Assembly: GCF_014898815.1 (NCBI RefSeq)
Contig: NW_026515544.1
Span: 2,294,001 to 2,358,000, forward strand
DNA from: Panonychus citri
Taxonomy: Eukaryota; Arthropoda; Arachnida; Trombidiformes; Tetranychidae
Length of the DNA stretch: 64,000 bases
Reading direction: 5' to 3'
The notes under the pieces: model-generated
What the model was told of the DNA's origin: nothing
What the model saw: the letters and a program-made list of their open reading frames with translations, nothing else
Database searches by the model: none
Position numbers and translations under genes: made by a program
In this document: piece after piece, positions 20,290 through 32,600 of the stretch
How the letters are laid out: the number at the start of each line of letters is the position of its first letter
Numbering within the stretch: position 1 is the first letter of the stretch

Positions 20290-22620
20290 ATGGATGATAT
20301 GGTAGAATATAATGAAATCTACAAGGAAGATAGAGGAGCCATGGTAAGAATGTGTTTTCTTTCATTTTTTGGTCTCTCAAGTAATTGATTTTCTCATTTA
20401 ATGTTGATTGTTTTATTTTTTTTATAGAATATTGGTCGTATGAAGATCTGTAATCAAAGTATCATCTTCAAGAGCCAAAAGACTGGTAAAGTTGAACATT
20501 TTCTCAAAGGAGATGTTGATGAAATTGACTGGCAAAGATTACCAACCAATTATAGTCTTCGGGTCGCTCTCAACAATGGAAGCCTTTTCAGGTTCATGGG
20601 ATTTCAGGAAAACGACTATGACAAGTTGAGGAAATCAATTGAAACTAATCTTGATCTTTCTCTAAATCCTAAAGAATTGTGTCTTAAGGGTTGGAATTGG
20701 GGAACTGCTAATTTTAAAGGAACTGTTTTGTCTTTTGATATCGATGATAAACCCTGTAAGTAGATTAGCTTATTTTCTTTTTCTTTCTGTTTTCTAATTC
20801 ATTTTATAATATTTCCGTTTCTTTTTTCTTTGTTTCTGGCAGCATTTGAGATTCCATTGAATTATGTTTCCCATTGTACTTCAGCTAAGAATGAAGTTAC
20901 TCTTGAATTTCATCAAAACGATGCTGCTAATGTTTCTCTTATGGAGCTAAGGTTCCATTTACCTTCACAAGGTGAAACTGTTGATGGTCGAGTTCAAGCA
21001 TTCACCGATGCTGTACTTTCTAAGGCCAATATTATCCAAGCCACTGGTGATGCTATTGTCACATTCACCGAATTACAATGTCTCACACCTCGTGGTCGTT
21101 ATGATATCAAAATTTTTCCCACTTTCATTCAGCTTCATGGTAAAACTTTCGATTACAAAATTCCTCTCACCACCGTCCTCAGGCTTTTCCGTTTACCACA
21201 TAAGGATGGTCGTCAAGTCTTCTTTGTCTTCAGCTTAGATCCACCGATTAAGCAAGGACAAACTCGTTATCACTTTTTAATTCTTCTCTTCAACAAAGAT
21301 GATGAAACAAGTTTAGAATTAAGTATCACCGATAGAGAATTATCGGAAAAATATGAGAATAAACTTGAGAAAGAAATGGCTGGGCCAACATATGATGTTC
21401 TTGGTCAAATTATGAAGGTTCTGGTTCAACGTAAGATCACAACTCCAGGAATCAGTGGACCCAGTTCTCAGAATCCAGCGATATCCTGTTCTTATCGAGC
21501 TGGAGCTGGTTTATTGTATCCTCTTGATAGAGGTTTTATTTATATTCATAAGCCGCCGGTTCACATTCGTTTCGATGAAATTTTATCCATCAATTTTGCT
21601 CGTTCTGGAGGATCAACCAGATCTTTCGATTTTGAAGTCGAAACAAAATCGGGTGTTGTTCACACTTTCAGCTCAATCGAGAAAGAAGAATACTCTAAAC
21701 TGTATGATTTCGTCTCTAACAAGAAACTTCGTGTTAAAAATCTTGGAAATGAACCAAACAAATCGACCGTTGATGATGATCTTGTTGACTCTGATGAAGA
21801 GAAAGAACCTGATGCCTACTTAGCTAGAGTTAAACACGAAGGTAAAGTGAGAGAGGAAGAAGGTGATTCTGATGAATCTGATGAATCGTTTAATCCTGAT
21901 GCTGGTAGTGGAAGTGATGGAGATGTTGCCGAAGAATTTGACTCTAACGCATCGGAAAGTTCATCAGGTGACGATTCTGAGGCTTCTTCAGGAGCAGAAA
22001 GACGTAAACGTGAAAGAAAAGCCGAAAAGGAGAAAAAGAAAGAGAAACAAAAAAGTAAAGCCAAAGAAAAGAAAACTGAAAAGAAATCTAAACACGATGA
22101 TGGAAGACCAAAGAAACCCATGTCAGCCTATTTCTTGTGGCTTAACGACAGTCGGGAAAGATTAAAGAGAGAAAATCCCGGCCTCAGTTTGACCGAAATG
22201 ACCAAAAAAGCCGGTGAAATGTGGAGAGATGGAGTTGAGGATAAGGCGAGATGGGAAAAAGCGGCTCAAGAGGCGAAGAAAAAATATGAAATCGATATGG
22301 ACGCTTTCAGAGCTTCGGGCGGAGGAGCTGGTGAGTCTTCTAAATCATCGAAATCAAAGCCGTCAAAATCAAAATCATCTTCATCATCTTCCAAAAGTAA
22401 ACCAAGTAAAACACCAGATTCATCAAAAAAGAAAACAGTTTCTCCTGTTAAAAGTGGTTCCTTCAAATCAAAGGAATATATTGATGATGGTGATGATTCA
22501 TCAAGTTCCGATGATGATCGTAAACCAAAAGTCTCCAAGAAAAAAGGTAGATCACCTTCGGCAAGTGAAAGCGATGAAGAAATGAGAAGTGCTTCAAGTA
22601 CACCTTCCGACTCTGATTAA
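20290..22620 (+). CDS. SSRP1: SSRP1, FACT complex subunit
   Basis: Three exons: 20290-20343, 20428-20755 and 20843-22620, giving about 719 residues (human SSRP1 is 709). FACT loosens and reassembles nucleosomes ahead of RNA polymerase; SSRP1 pairs with SPT16. The N-terminal PH-like dimerisation domain spans the first ~130 residues (LCLKGWNWGTANFKG). The Pob3-type double PH middle domain follows (ELQCLTPRGRYDIK, HGKTFDYKIP, PPIKQGQTRYHFLILLFNK, then RGFIYIHKPPVHIRFDEILS). After it come an acidic stretch, a basic stretch, one HMG box (about residues 547-616, RPKKPMSAYFLWLNDSRERL) and a Ser/Lys-rich tail. All family landmarks are intact, so this is the functional gene of the tandem pair. Confidence 0.97.
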
Positions 22621-23166
22621 ATCTCTTGGGCTCTAAACAACATGATTCAATTTTATTCTCATGTTGATTTATTTACCAAAACAAAACAACATTTTTATAG
22701 TAAAAAAAATTGTTAAAACCTGTTAATGTATTTGTGTTGAATTAACAGTTCTTACAGTTGACAATTAATCTCGACAAAATCCTACCACTAATTACCTTTT
22801 CATCCAATTCATTAATTGTGTTATCACTTTCAACTCTCACTCTCATGAGCAACAAACAATTACGATCATACAGTTTAAAAGCTAAGCTTGAATATGTAAA
22901 ACAATTCACTCAATTTCCATCTAAATTGTAATTCAACCACAAACTTGATTTCTATTAAATTTTGGAGATTGTTACCAAAAATTAATCATTGTAAATGTTA
23001 ATCCTAATTAATTTCAATTGCTTCTCATCAACCGGTGATACAATAATTGTATTACAATTTACGGAAAAAGTTTGTTTTCTACCCAACAGATGGAGTGACT
23101 GTCGATTCCAATTTTCTGATCATTTGTTTACCTTTTTAAATTGTTTGTTGACTAATTTTCCCTGAA
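22621..23166. other. Interval between SSRP1 and PIGK
   Basis: SSRP1 3' UTR and PIGK promoter. A satellite-arm-like fragment (CAATTGCTTCTCATC) occurs near 23016, and CAACAGATGGAGTG just before PIGK at 23085-23098. No gene seen. Confidence 0.5.
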
Positions 23167-24129
23167 ATGAATTGTTTAACTTTCTGTTTAATTGTTTTCT
23201 CCAGTTCTGTGATAGTCCATTGTAATGGTGATTCTACTGATGAGGTGAATAAATTTCTCAATGGAAAATCTCATTCCAATAATTGGGCTGTTCTTGTTTG
23301 CTCTTCAAGGTATTGGTTTAATTACCGACATGTTGCCAACGTTTTATCAATTTATCGGAGTGTTAAAAGACTCGGAATTCCTGACAGTCGGATAATTTTA
23401 ATGTTGGCCGATGATATGGCCTGTAATCCACGTAATACACGACCAGGAACCGTATTCAACAACGCACAATATCAACTAAATGTCTACGGTGATGATGTTG
23501 AGGTTGATTATAGAGGATATGAAGTGACGGTGAAAAATTTCATCCGATTGTTGACCGGCCGGGTGGAAGAGGGAACACCCCGATCGAAGCAATTGTTAAC
23601 CGATGAATCAAGTAACATCCTCATCTATCTAACTGGACATGGAGGTGATGGTTTCCTTAAATTCCAAGATTCCGAAGAGATAACTAGTGTTGAATTGGCC
23701 GATGCGTTTGAACAAATGTGGCAGAAACAGCGGTACAATGAGATCCTTTTGATCACCGAAACTTGTCAAGCTGAATCAATGGCTCAGCAAATTTATTCAC
23801 CAAACATCATGGGTATCGGAAGTTCAAAGATCGGTGAAGATTCACTTTCCCATCACGGCGATCCAACGATTGGTGTTTATGTCATCGATCGATACACTTA
23901 CTTTGCTCTCGAATTTTTGGAAACCGTTCATAGTAATAGCTCTAAATCGCTCTCATCGTTTCTCGAAGTTTGTCCCAAGAACAAGTGCCGATCAACGGTC
24001 ACCGTTCGCAAAGATCTTTTCGCTCGAGATGCAACCAAAGTTCCGTTGACCGATTTCTTCGGGAGTGTCCCAAAGGTCAGATTAATGGAAACACCGTCGG
24101 AAGATAATTTAGTTACATGGGAATCGTAA
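23167..24129 (+). CDS. PIGK: GPI-anchor transamidase catalytic subunit (GPI8/PIG-K)
   Basis: Single-exon frame of 320 residues. The protein is the C13-type cysteine peptidase of the ER GPI transamidase, which cleaves the C-terminal signal of precursor proteins and attaches the GPI anchor. There is an N-terminal signal peptide (residues 1 to about 20), then the family signature NNWAVLVCSSRYWFNYRHVA and LADDMACNPRN. The catalytic histidine is H158 in LTGHGG and the catalytic cysteine C200 in ITETCQA. It ends about residue 320, shorter than human PIGK (395), so the C-terminal transmembrane anchor is missing. Its stop is convergent with the LAP gene, 677 bp away. Confidence 0.95.
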   Translation: MNCLTFCLIVFSSSVIVHCNGDSTDEVNKFLNGKSHSNNWAVLVCSSRYWFNYRHVANVLSIYRSVKRLGIPDSRIILMLADDMACNPRNTRPGTVFNNAQYQLNVYGDDVEVDYRGYEVTVKNFIRLLTGRVEEGTPRSKQLLTDESSNILIYLTGHGGDGFLKFQDSEEITSVELADAFEQMWQKQRYNEILLITETCQAESMAQQIYSPNIMGIGSSKIGEDSLSHHGDPTIGVYVIDRYTYFALEFLETVHSNSSKSLSSFLEVCPKNKCRSTVTVRKDLFARDATKVPLTDFFGSVPKVRLMETPSEDNLVTWES

Positions 24130-24806
24130 TCATATTGATCGCAGCTTAATTTCATCTTTTTCTCAATTCATGTTTCGGTAAAGTTTTTTTTTTATTTAAT
24201 TCTTACAATTACCATTATGTAAATTACAACCAATTGATTTCTTTGTAATTAAGATAACTAATATTTTTAATTTATAACTTTTTCCAATATTATAATAATT
24301 AGATATATAAATTTTTTCAACATTGGACCAAAAAGATTGGCTTTCATTTGCTTAATTGTGAGAATGTGTTTTTGTGAAGGGAATGAAAGATTTAACAATT
24401 TAGAATTGTATTAATTATTGTTGTTACTTTTGTTAACAAGCTGAAAGTTAACTTTGTGAGGAAAAAAGTTTGACAATCAATTAACCATAATTTAAAGATT
24501 TGATCCTTAAAAGTGAGAATTAAAATATTGTTAAGTTATTATTACAATAAAGGAGATATGTTTTAGATAAGAGGGGAAATAAATTAATTTTAACTAAATT
24601 AGGATGAAAATAATTAAAAAAGAAACATAGTAATGTTTTTTTTTGATTAAGTAGAATTAAGAGAGATAATTAATCAATTAGAAAGACACAAATGATTAAA
24701 AGACAAACATAAATTAATCAAAACTTTCTCAAAAACGAAAAAAAAAATGATTAATTAGAATGGGGAATAAATTTAAATTGGAACAATTTAAATGATGGTG
24801 GGATAA
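24130..24806. other. Convergent 3' intergenic region
   Basis: AT-rich 3' flanks of PIGK (+) and the LAP gene (-). I searched it for a PDZ-coding exon of the LAP gene and saw none. Confidence 0.5.
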
Positions 24807-27800
24807 TTAACTTCCACTTGGATTGTTAGTTGCAATTGTATTTAAATGATTATCAGGTGGTTGAGATGATTTGGAAATTGAAGATTGATTTTGATCACGT
24901 TTTGAAGGTGGTTGATTGTGTTGATTGTAAAGTTGATGGTCAAGTTGATTTAATTGTTTGGAGGAGTTTATTGTAACTGGTGATGGTGAATTTTGGTAAA
25001 TAATATTTCCTCCATAATCAGTTAATAATTGATCAGTAGGAGTAACAGGGAATTGTTGTTTATAAATAACCTGGGACGGGTTGATATTAAATCGGGATGA
25101 AGATGATGTTGATTGTGTAATTTTATTGCCAGTTAATTTATCATTTTCATTGGAGGTTGAAGATGAAGATGTTGTAATTGTACTCGGTGTCATCATTGTC
25201 TTGGTTAATTGTTGATGATTGTTAATAATGGCATCATTAGATAATAATTTACGAATGGTATGTTGTTGTTGTTGTTGTTGTTGACTAGTAGATGGGTTAG
25301 TAGTTAATGGATAATGTTTATGATTATAATGTTCATCTGGCAAGTTTTTTGTTATATTTTGATTAATCTGGTTAATAGTAAATTGTTGAAGCTGATTTCT
25401 AATTGTATTCCTATTGCTTGTTCCCATGTAATTTGACAGATGAGATCCATAATTATCATTGTTTCCACTAACATTTATATTCCCATGTGGTGACGAGAAA
25501 CTTTTAATTGATGAACGATCAGAATCACTAAATCCTATCAATGGATTATGAGGTGATGATGAATTATCTGGATTAAGTGGAGGATGAGAAGCATATTGAG
25601 TGGTCATCACTGGTTGCTCTCGATTAGATGTATAAGTTACTGTGGTCCTCATAATTGCTTGTCTTTCAAGAGATGCTTGTTGTTGTTGCTGATGTGTAGC
25701 ATATGATGAAGTTGATGAAGATGGAGATGGATGATTGGACCGAGGTGAGTTTTCCTGACTACCCTGATAATTTAATGATGGTGAGGGTGATGAGGATGAA
25801 AGAGATAATAAATTTTCAACTGGTTTATTGTTATAAATTGTCATCGGTCGATGTTGTTGATGTTGTTGTTGATCAAATGAGTAACCCTCATAACTGGACA
25901 ATGGAAATTGTTTGGTGTAGTTTGTTTTATTCTCAGAATTGGAATGGGCAGTATTGGCGTTTATTCGACTTGGAATGATTTGTCTAATTGTTGATGGTGA
26001 TTCACGTTCATCAATTGTTAAAGGTGAATTTGACTGTTGATTAAATTGTTGATGTTGTTGCTGTAAGCTAATTGCTCGAAATTGCTGTTCTTCCTGGTTG
26101 ATCAACGAATGATGAGGAAATTGATCATCGTAATTAACTTCACCGTTGTAATTTGATGAGTCCCTTTCACTTTTAGAAGCAAGAGTTAATTTGGCTTCTT
26201 TAATTTCGGTATGACTAGTCTTCTGATCAGTTCCTTGATTAGTTAATGTGTTTGCTGATGGTTGGTACATTGTTGTTGCATCTCGAGGTCTAATTAAATT
26301 ATTGTCATCATCTCCTTCAACACCAAATGAATCTCGACGTTTTAATGCTAAATTTCTTGCATGTCGAGCGTGAGCTTTCAATTCTTTCGGGTAAGGTGTT
26401 GGATTACGAACCAATTTACTGATAAATTGATCATCTTTCTCATCAATTTCACCGTTGACAGAATAAAATTTGATTCTACTATCAGAATTACTTCCACTTT
26501 TAACATCACTTTTTGACGAAGATGAAGGCTCATCATGATCTGAAACATAAGCTTCATCGAAATTTACGGAAGATTGTTGGGGAAGAAGAAAACAGGTCAA
26601 CACTTTTTTATTCGTTGTCTCATCGGTATCTCGTTGTAACTTCATGATTGGCTTTTGCTGATTATCTGAAAGCCAAAGAGTTTGTAGATTTGTTATGTTG
26701 GCAAAACTGTAAGGTAAAAATTTAAGTTGATTGTTACGTAAATTTAACACTCGGAGATTATTTAAACGACCAATATCTTCAGGAAGCTCGGAAAGCTCAT
26801 TACTGGCGATGGAAAGTAATCGTAATTTACTACAACTACAAATAGTATCTGGTAATTCTTTCACAAGGTTACAATCCATAATTAGACTGTGTAGATTACG
26901 TAGGAATCCAATGGTTTTGGGAATCGATTGAATATAATTATTGCTCATCACAAGTTCTTGAAGAGAGGAAAGTCCTCCAATTGATTGAGGTAAACAATTC
27001 AACTTATTATCATCTAAACGTAAATAGGTGAGATACTTTAAGCTTCCAAGAGTTTCAGGTAATTCAACAATTTTGTTCCCAGAAAGTAGTAAATCCGTTA
27101 ATCGATGGCAGGCAGAGATTCTTGTGGCTATTGTAACAATACGATTTTCACTGGCATCAAAGTAAGTTAATTTGGTCAGATTTCCAATTATCTCTGGTAA
27201 GGAGGATATACGATTACCATCAATCCACAATTCTTGTAAATTGGTTAGATTACAAAGTACCTCGGGAAATTCAACCAATTCATTTTGACCAATATCCAAT
27301 CTTTCCAAGTTGATTAAACGTTGAAATGATTTAGGTAAAATTTTTAAATTATTCTCTCGTAATTCAACAATTCGTAACTTTGAAAGGCGACCAAAATTAG
27401 CAGGCAGGTATTCCAAAAAGGTATCATTAAGGTAAAGCTCTTGTAGATTAATTAATTGTGTCAGTGAATCAGGAACTTTACCCAATGGATTAACACTACA
27501 ATCTAAAACTATAAGGCACTTACAGCACTTTATACTATCCGGAATAACTAGAAGACTGTTACGACTTATATTAAGATATTCTAAATAAATCAGGGAGGAT
27601 ATTGCACTGGGTAAAGTTTCAATCTCATTATCGGAGAGGGATAACTTTTTTAATCCAGTACAATGGAAAACAACTCGAGGTAAATCACGGATAGAATTAA
27701 CATCAAGTAACAGTTCTTCGAGAGTTCTTTCCAGAGAGAATATTTCATCGGGCACTTCTTTCAAATTACAATGACTAAAGTCAAGGTGTTTACAATCTTT

Positions 27801-27902
27801 GAAACCATATTCATCTCCTAAAGATGAGAAACAAGGTTTTAAACAATAAACGAAACAAGGGCGAATACATGAGCAATATTTCCAATCCTTCCAGGAAGTC
27901 AT
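24807..27902 (-). CDS. LAP-family leucine-rich repeat protein (Erbin/densin/Lap1-like), no PDZ
   Basis: Uninterrupted 1031-codon frame. The N-terminus is Cys-rich (CSCIRPCFVYCLKPC), possibly palmitoylated as in Erbin/densin. About sixteen LRRs follow (roughly residues 36-430); landmarks are RTLEELLLDVNSIRDLP, KCCKCLIVLDCSVNPLGKVP and FLEYLPANFGRLSKLRI, closest to Erbin and LRRC7/densin. A LAP-specific segment after the repeats reads LTCFLLPQQSS. The C-terminal half is low-complexity Ser/Gln/Asn/His-rich and ends NPSGS without the PDZ domain of LAP1/Erbin/Scribble. LAP proteins organise basolateral polarity or postsynaptic scaffolds. Loss of PDZ, or use of an unseen alternative exon, would change its partners. 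Minus-strand donor-like sites near 28510 and 28575 suggest 5' UTR exons. Confidence 0.9.
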   Translation of the reverse strand: MTSWKDWKYCSCIRPCFVYCLKPCFSSLGDEYGFKDCKHLDFSHCNLKEVPDEIFSLERTLEELLLDVNSIRDLPRVVFHCTGLKKLSLSDNEIETLPSAISSLIYLEYLNISRNSLLVIPDSIKCCKCLIVLDCSVNPLGKVPDSLTQLINLQELYLNDTFLEYLPANFGRLSKLRIVELRENNLKILPKSFQRLINLERLDIGQNELVEFPEVLCNLTNLQELWIDGNRISSLPEIIGNLTKLTYFDASENRIVTIATRISACHRLTDLLLSGNKIVELPETLGSLKYLTYLRLDDNKLNCLPQSIGGLSSLQELVMSNNYIQSIPKTIGFLRNLHSLIMDCNLVKELPDTICSCSKLRLLSIASNELSELPEDIGRLNNLRVLNLRNNQLKFLPYSFANITNLQTLWLSDNQQKPIMKLQRDTDETTNKKVLTCFLLPQQSSVNFDEAYVSDHDEPSSSSKSDVKSGSNSDSRIKFYSVNGEIDEKDDQFISKLVRNPTPYPKELKAHARHARNLALKRRDSFGVEGDDDNNLIRPRDATTMYQPSANTLTNQGTDQKTSHTEIKEAKLTLASKSERDSSNYNGEVNYDDQFPHHSLINQEEQQFRAISLQQQHQQFNQQSNSPLTIDERESPSTIRQIIPSRINANTAHSNSENKTNYTKQFPLSSYEGYSFDQQQHQQHRPMTIYNNKPVENLLSLSSSSPSPSLNYQGSQENSPRSNHPSPSSSTSSYATHQQQQQASLERQAIMRTTVTYTSNREQPVMTTQYASHPPLNPDNSSSPHNPLIGFSDSDRSSIKSFSSPHGNINVSGNNDNYGSHLSNYMGTSNRNTIRNQLQQFTINQINQNITKNLPDEHYNHKHYPLTTNPSTSQQQQQQQHTIRKLLSNDAIINNHQQLTKTMMTPSTITTSSSSTSNENDKLTGNKITQSTSSSSRFNINPSQVIYKQQFPVTPTDQLLTDYGGNIIYQNSPSPVTINSSKQLNQLDHQLYNQHNQPPSKRDQNQSSISKSSQPPDNHLNTIATNNPSGS

Positions 27903-28888
27903 GGTTGCACCAAAAGAATAAATTATAAATAGAACAGAGAACAGAAGGAGAATATAAAATCGAGATCTTTCAAAATGTTGAGATTATAATTGTAGAGATA
28001 AAACCATTAATCACTTTATCAGCATTTTCTTTGTACACAAATGATATAAGCAGCCAAGAGAATAAAATAGAAGAGAGAGAGATGAAGAGAGAAAACGAAC
28101 AGAACCAACAAACAAACAAACAGTAATAATCAATAAGTTACTACGATATATGTGTGTGTATATTTCTACATAGAATAGAAAAAGGTAACATCAAATTTCA
28201 CTTGGAAAATATTTTTTTCAATCATCACGAATGAAGTAGAAGAGAAAACACTGGATTGATAAATAGAGAAGAATATGGATATTGTAGAATAGAAAATCCA
28301 TAAAATGATCAACCATGTCCAGTTTTATTCGTAGAATCTGCTAAAACAAAGAAAAAAATATCGAGAAAAAAGAAGAAGAAGATAAACAATTAAAAGAAAA
28401 AGAAAAAGAAATTTTCAAATCATTTTGACAGGTCACAGAAGAGAAAGAGAAAAAAGAAAGAGGCAAAGTTACTCTCTTTTCTCATATTCTATTCTCTTCA
28501 ACATTTGTTACCTGTTATGTAGATTATCAATTACACACATAATCTAAAAAGGTAACAATTAACAAATTACATACCTGATTTTATTCCATTTAAATCAATC
28601 AACCTGTCGAAATGGTTCATTCCTGATTAACTAAATTCATTGTTAAGAGTAACAATCATCTCGTTTAAATGAGCGAGAATTTAATTCACTTTCATCACTT
28701 TTCCGAAAAGAGAATATCTGATATTTGGAATAATCGATCAATCGAGTATCGAATACTTAAAGATATTCTGTCATGTGTTTTCTTTTTGAAATTTAATTTC
28801 TTTTCTCTTTTTTTCTCCTAATTAACAATTAACAATTTCTGATTCATTTTTTCTTCTATTTCAGTTAATTTAACAATTAACGATTGTA
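27903..28888. promoter_or_regulatory. Divergent promoter region, LAP gene / POLR2K
   Basis: 986 bp between two genes transcribed away from each other. AT-rich with GA and AAAG-rich patches. Possible 5' UTR exons of the LAP gene on the minus strand end at donors near 28510 (GGTAACA) and 28575 (GGTATGT). No X-box-like motif seen. Confidence 0.45.
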
Positions 28889-29577
28889 ATGGAGGCCAAA
28901 GAAGCTCCGGTCATTAAATTACCAATGACTTACATTTGTGCTGGTGAGTTGACATTTTTTTTGTTTCATCTCTTTTTTGGTTGTTTCCTACAATTTGATC
29001 ATCTTTTTTTTAATTGTTTATTTGTTTTTACTTTTTTTTCTGTGATTGGGTTGGATATTGTGGCTGTACATTCTGTAGAATGTCATAAGGAGAATGAAAT
29101 TAAACCTAGAGATCCAATTAGATGCAGAGAATGTGGTTACCGGATTATGTATAAGAAACGAACCAAAAGATGTAAGTGTTTCCTTTTTTCTGTTTGATTC
29201 CAACACAATTTGTTAATTTTAAAGAACAATTTAAATAGAAAAGATTTTGAGAAATTTTCTATTCTAATGGACTTTAGGTCCTTCCTTTTACGGCTTACTG
29301 GTTGTAAATGATGAGAGATTTTTTGTTCTCGAAGTCAATGGTAATGTTTTATTTCCAAGTCAATCTTTGTCTGAATGTACAGGAAAAATTTTCTCTGATC
29401 ATTTTTTTTTACAAAGAGTTTGTCTTTCTCTTGAGATTTTTGATTGTGATCAACAAATTGTTGGTTCAAAAAAGAGAACATGATTAATATGTAACAAATA
29501 TTTCTTATATATTAAATTAACTCTAATAATTTTCTTTTTTTATATAAATTATAGTGATTGTCTTTGATGCGAGATAA
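28889..29577 (+). CDS. POLR2K: RNA polymerase I/II/III subunit RPABC4 (RPB12)
   Basis: Three exons 28889-28943, 29079-29171 and 29555-29577 join in phase into a 56-residue protein, close to the human 58. The zinc ribbon is complete: YICAEC (Cys pair) and IRCREC (Cys pair), with YRIMYKKRTKR and the invariant C-terminus LIVFDAR. It is a small core subunit shared by RNA polymerases I, II and III and stabilises Rpb3-Rpb11 contacts. The last exon codes only seven residues. Its stop is 67 bp from the stop of the convergent EXOC3 gene. Confidence 0.96.
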
Positions 29578-29644
29578 AGAAAAACGACTCGTTCGATTTA
29601 TTGGATTTGTTTATGCTGATCAGCGGTTAAAATGTTTTCCATCA

Positions 29645-32600
29645 TCAGCTTAAGTCAATCTCTGAAAAAACTGTTTTTGTGATCGTTCCTGATTGTGGTA
29701 ATTCTGACATCATATCTGTAACTTGCTGTGAATGTGAAAAAAAATAAGCGACAAAATGATCATCAATTAAATCATCTCAATTTCATATTCTCATCAAGTG
29801 TTAATTTACCTTGCGAACATTTGTTTTGGCCATATCTTCACGTAGATTAAGCAAAGCCGTTAAATGATCAACTGATATGTCAGGATATTTTTTAATTAAA
29901 CCCTAAATTGATGGAGTAAAATAGTTAAATAATATTCATCTTGTGGTGAAGATGTGAAAGGGAAAAAAAGTTTATCCTCTTACCGAAACTTCAAGAAACA
30001 ACATGGATAAATCTTTAAGTCTTAAAAACTCTGCCAACAAGGGAAGTGAATCAAATGGTGAAGTTTTCTGAGAAATCGTGAACCAAAATGTGAGAGAGGG
30101 AAAGAAAATTAAATCTTAAGTAAAGATCAAAGTGATTCTTCAAAAGAGATGATGACATGAGTCTCAGGGATGATGGAGAGAGAACAGAAAAAAAAGAATA
30201 AAATCCAAATAGGAGTGGTAATTGATCTGAGAAAGAAATTAACCAACCTTTTGCTCTAATTTAAGGGTATTATAGTTTGGTAATTTACTGATTGCAATTT
30301 TGAGAACTTCACCTTCTTTGATGAATTTCCGTCCGAAGGCTTCTCTCTGTCCATGATCTTTGAAGGTCATTTTCCTGATTCAAGCAAAGAGTAAAGAAGC
30401 AAAATTATGATGAGAAAGAAAAACTTAGCAATTAGAATCTGATTGCTCCATAAATAATGATGATTAATTCATCTCATTATTATTATGGAAAATGATAAAC
30501 TAGCTTAGATTTAAGGTAAATTACTTTTTCAGAATTGATGTTATGTAACTTTTAGCTAATTTAGTTTCCAATGCAACTTTAAGTACGTCAAAGTTGCGCT
30601 GTTTTAGATGATTATAATCACGAACATAATCTTCCAGGGTGAGACAAACATTCTCGATGACACTGAATTTGCCCTCAAGCCATTCGCGAGTTCCAACTTT
30701 AACCAATTCTTTATCCAAATCCAAGAATAACTCATGAAGTAAAAATTTAATTCTAAATAAATTTGAGAGAGGAAAACATAACGAATAGAATTGATTAATT
30801 ATCTTGCAATTTATATAAATTGATTAATCTTCTTACGTGTCTTCGCGTAGTTTTTCAAATGAATTTAAAACGTTTTCGAAAGCGGAATCACTCGAAGCGT
30901 TTGAGACCGATGGATATTTTTGACGAAATTTCCAAGCAATTTCAACGAAACTGACACAATTATTTGCAACGGCGATCTTGAGAGTGTAATAGTAATTATA
31001 ACAAACAATTAAAACCAATCGATAGAAGATTAAAATCAATCTATTTACCATGTAGGGTGTAAATGAGCTGAATTGTCCTCGATCCTCGAAATGAGACTCA
31101 CAATACTTATGAACAGCGTCTTTATATTGTTTTGCGAAAGTCGCTAAATGATCAAGACTAAGAATTAAAACTCGAGTGGTTAACTTTTGATCCACAGTTT
31201 TGGCAACTTGAAGCTGAATTGAGAAGATTAAATTGTATTAGAAAATTGTTCTTATTCATTTAAATTGTCATGATTAACTTACATGTTGATCAATCATTTG
31301 GAAAACAATTACTGGTGTTGTTGTCTGATAATGTCCAGAATCATCTGTCTCTGGTGGATTAGCACTTGACCAGTCTTTCCATTCTCGATTAATTGTATTG
31401 TTCATCCATTCCTTGTAATTACGTTCAATTGTTTGAAGATATTTGTTGGTTAATTCATCAATTAGATGTTTCGGTAATAATGGTAAGAGACCTTCCTCTT
31501 TAAGATCAAAATTAAGCTGAGGATGAGTCATTAAATCAGGTCCCTCATATTTTTGAACCCAATTAAGTAAAGTAACATATTCATTTCCCTCCAGTTGTAA
31601 GGCCAATTCTTGAAGGTGTAAACTTAAACACCGATGGTAAATACGTAACATTTGCTGGACAATATTGTATTCGGGAGGGAAACATGGGACACACGCGGTT
31701 TTGACAACCTTCAAATCGTCTAGAATCAAAATTCGGGTCACTTCGAGATGACGAACTAACCACATTTTGTTTTGCGCTCTCTCCTCAATTTGATTACCAA
31801 CGATTCGCTCATTAACGGCTTCTTCTAGAATCTTGAATATCATATTTCTCCATTGTTTCGGTCGACCGGGTGGCATAAAATCAGTTGATTCTTTCCTTGT
31901 AAGAGCAGCCGAATCGTACCTTTCCTCCCTTTCGATGATTCTTAAAGCGGTTACAATGATTGAAGGCTCTTTCCTTACAGAATTTAACGTTAATCGAATT
32001 ATTAACCATAATTGTTTACCCAATTCTTCGGATAATTTTTCCACTTCACTAAAATAGTTTCGCAACATTGATTTATCCTGAGAATTGGCTGATGAGAGAC
32101 GATGAATCTCATAAAGTAAATCATCACGAGAATTTTCCAATTCTGTTAAACACTGATGAGCCAAAAGTAATTTACCCTCTGAAATATAATAACGGGTTTT
32201 GGTCACATTCTCAGGTACATTGAATATATGTTTCAAATTTTCTTTAGCCGCTGCTAATTGGGTATGTTTCATACTCTCCTCTCTAACTCGCTTTAATTTC
32301 TCAACCAAATTAGGTATAATTGCCAGTTCATGTTCAATATCTTTAATCAATCCACGGATTGACTGGGCGTGTGTGGATGATGTTTGCAGATGAATTAAAC
32401 CTTTACGAACATCATCCAATTGTGTTTGCATTGCTGTTCTCAACATCGCCTCACCAGCAGCCTAATTATTCAATGATAGAAAAAAAAATCAAAACAAAAC
32501 AAAAAATAGAGAAGAAAAAAAAAATAATTAAAACCACCATGATGGATGTCAAATCACTAGAGCAATCTACCAATTCTATTGTAACAAAATGGAACCAGTT

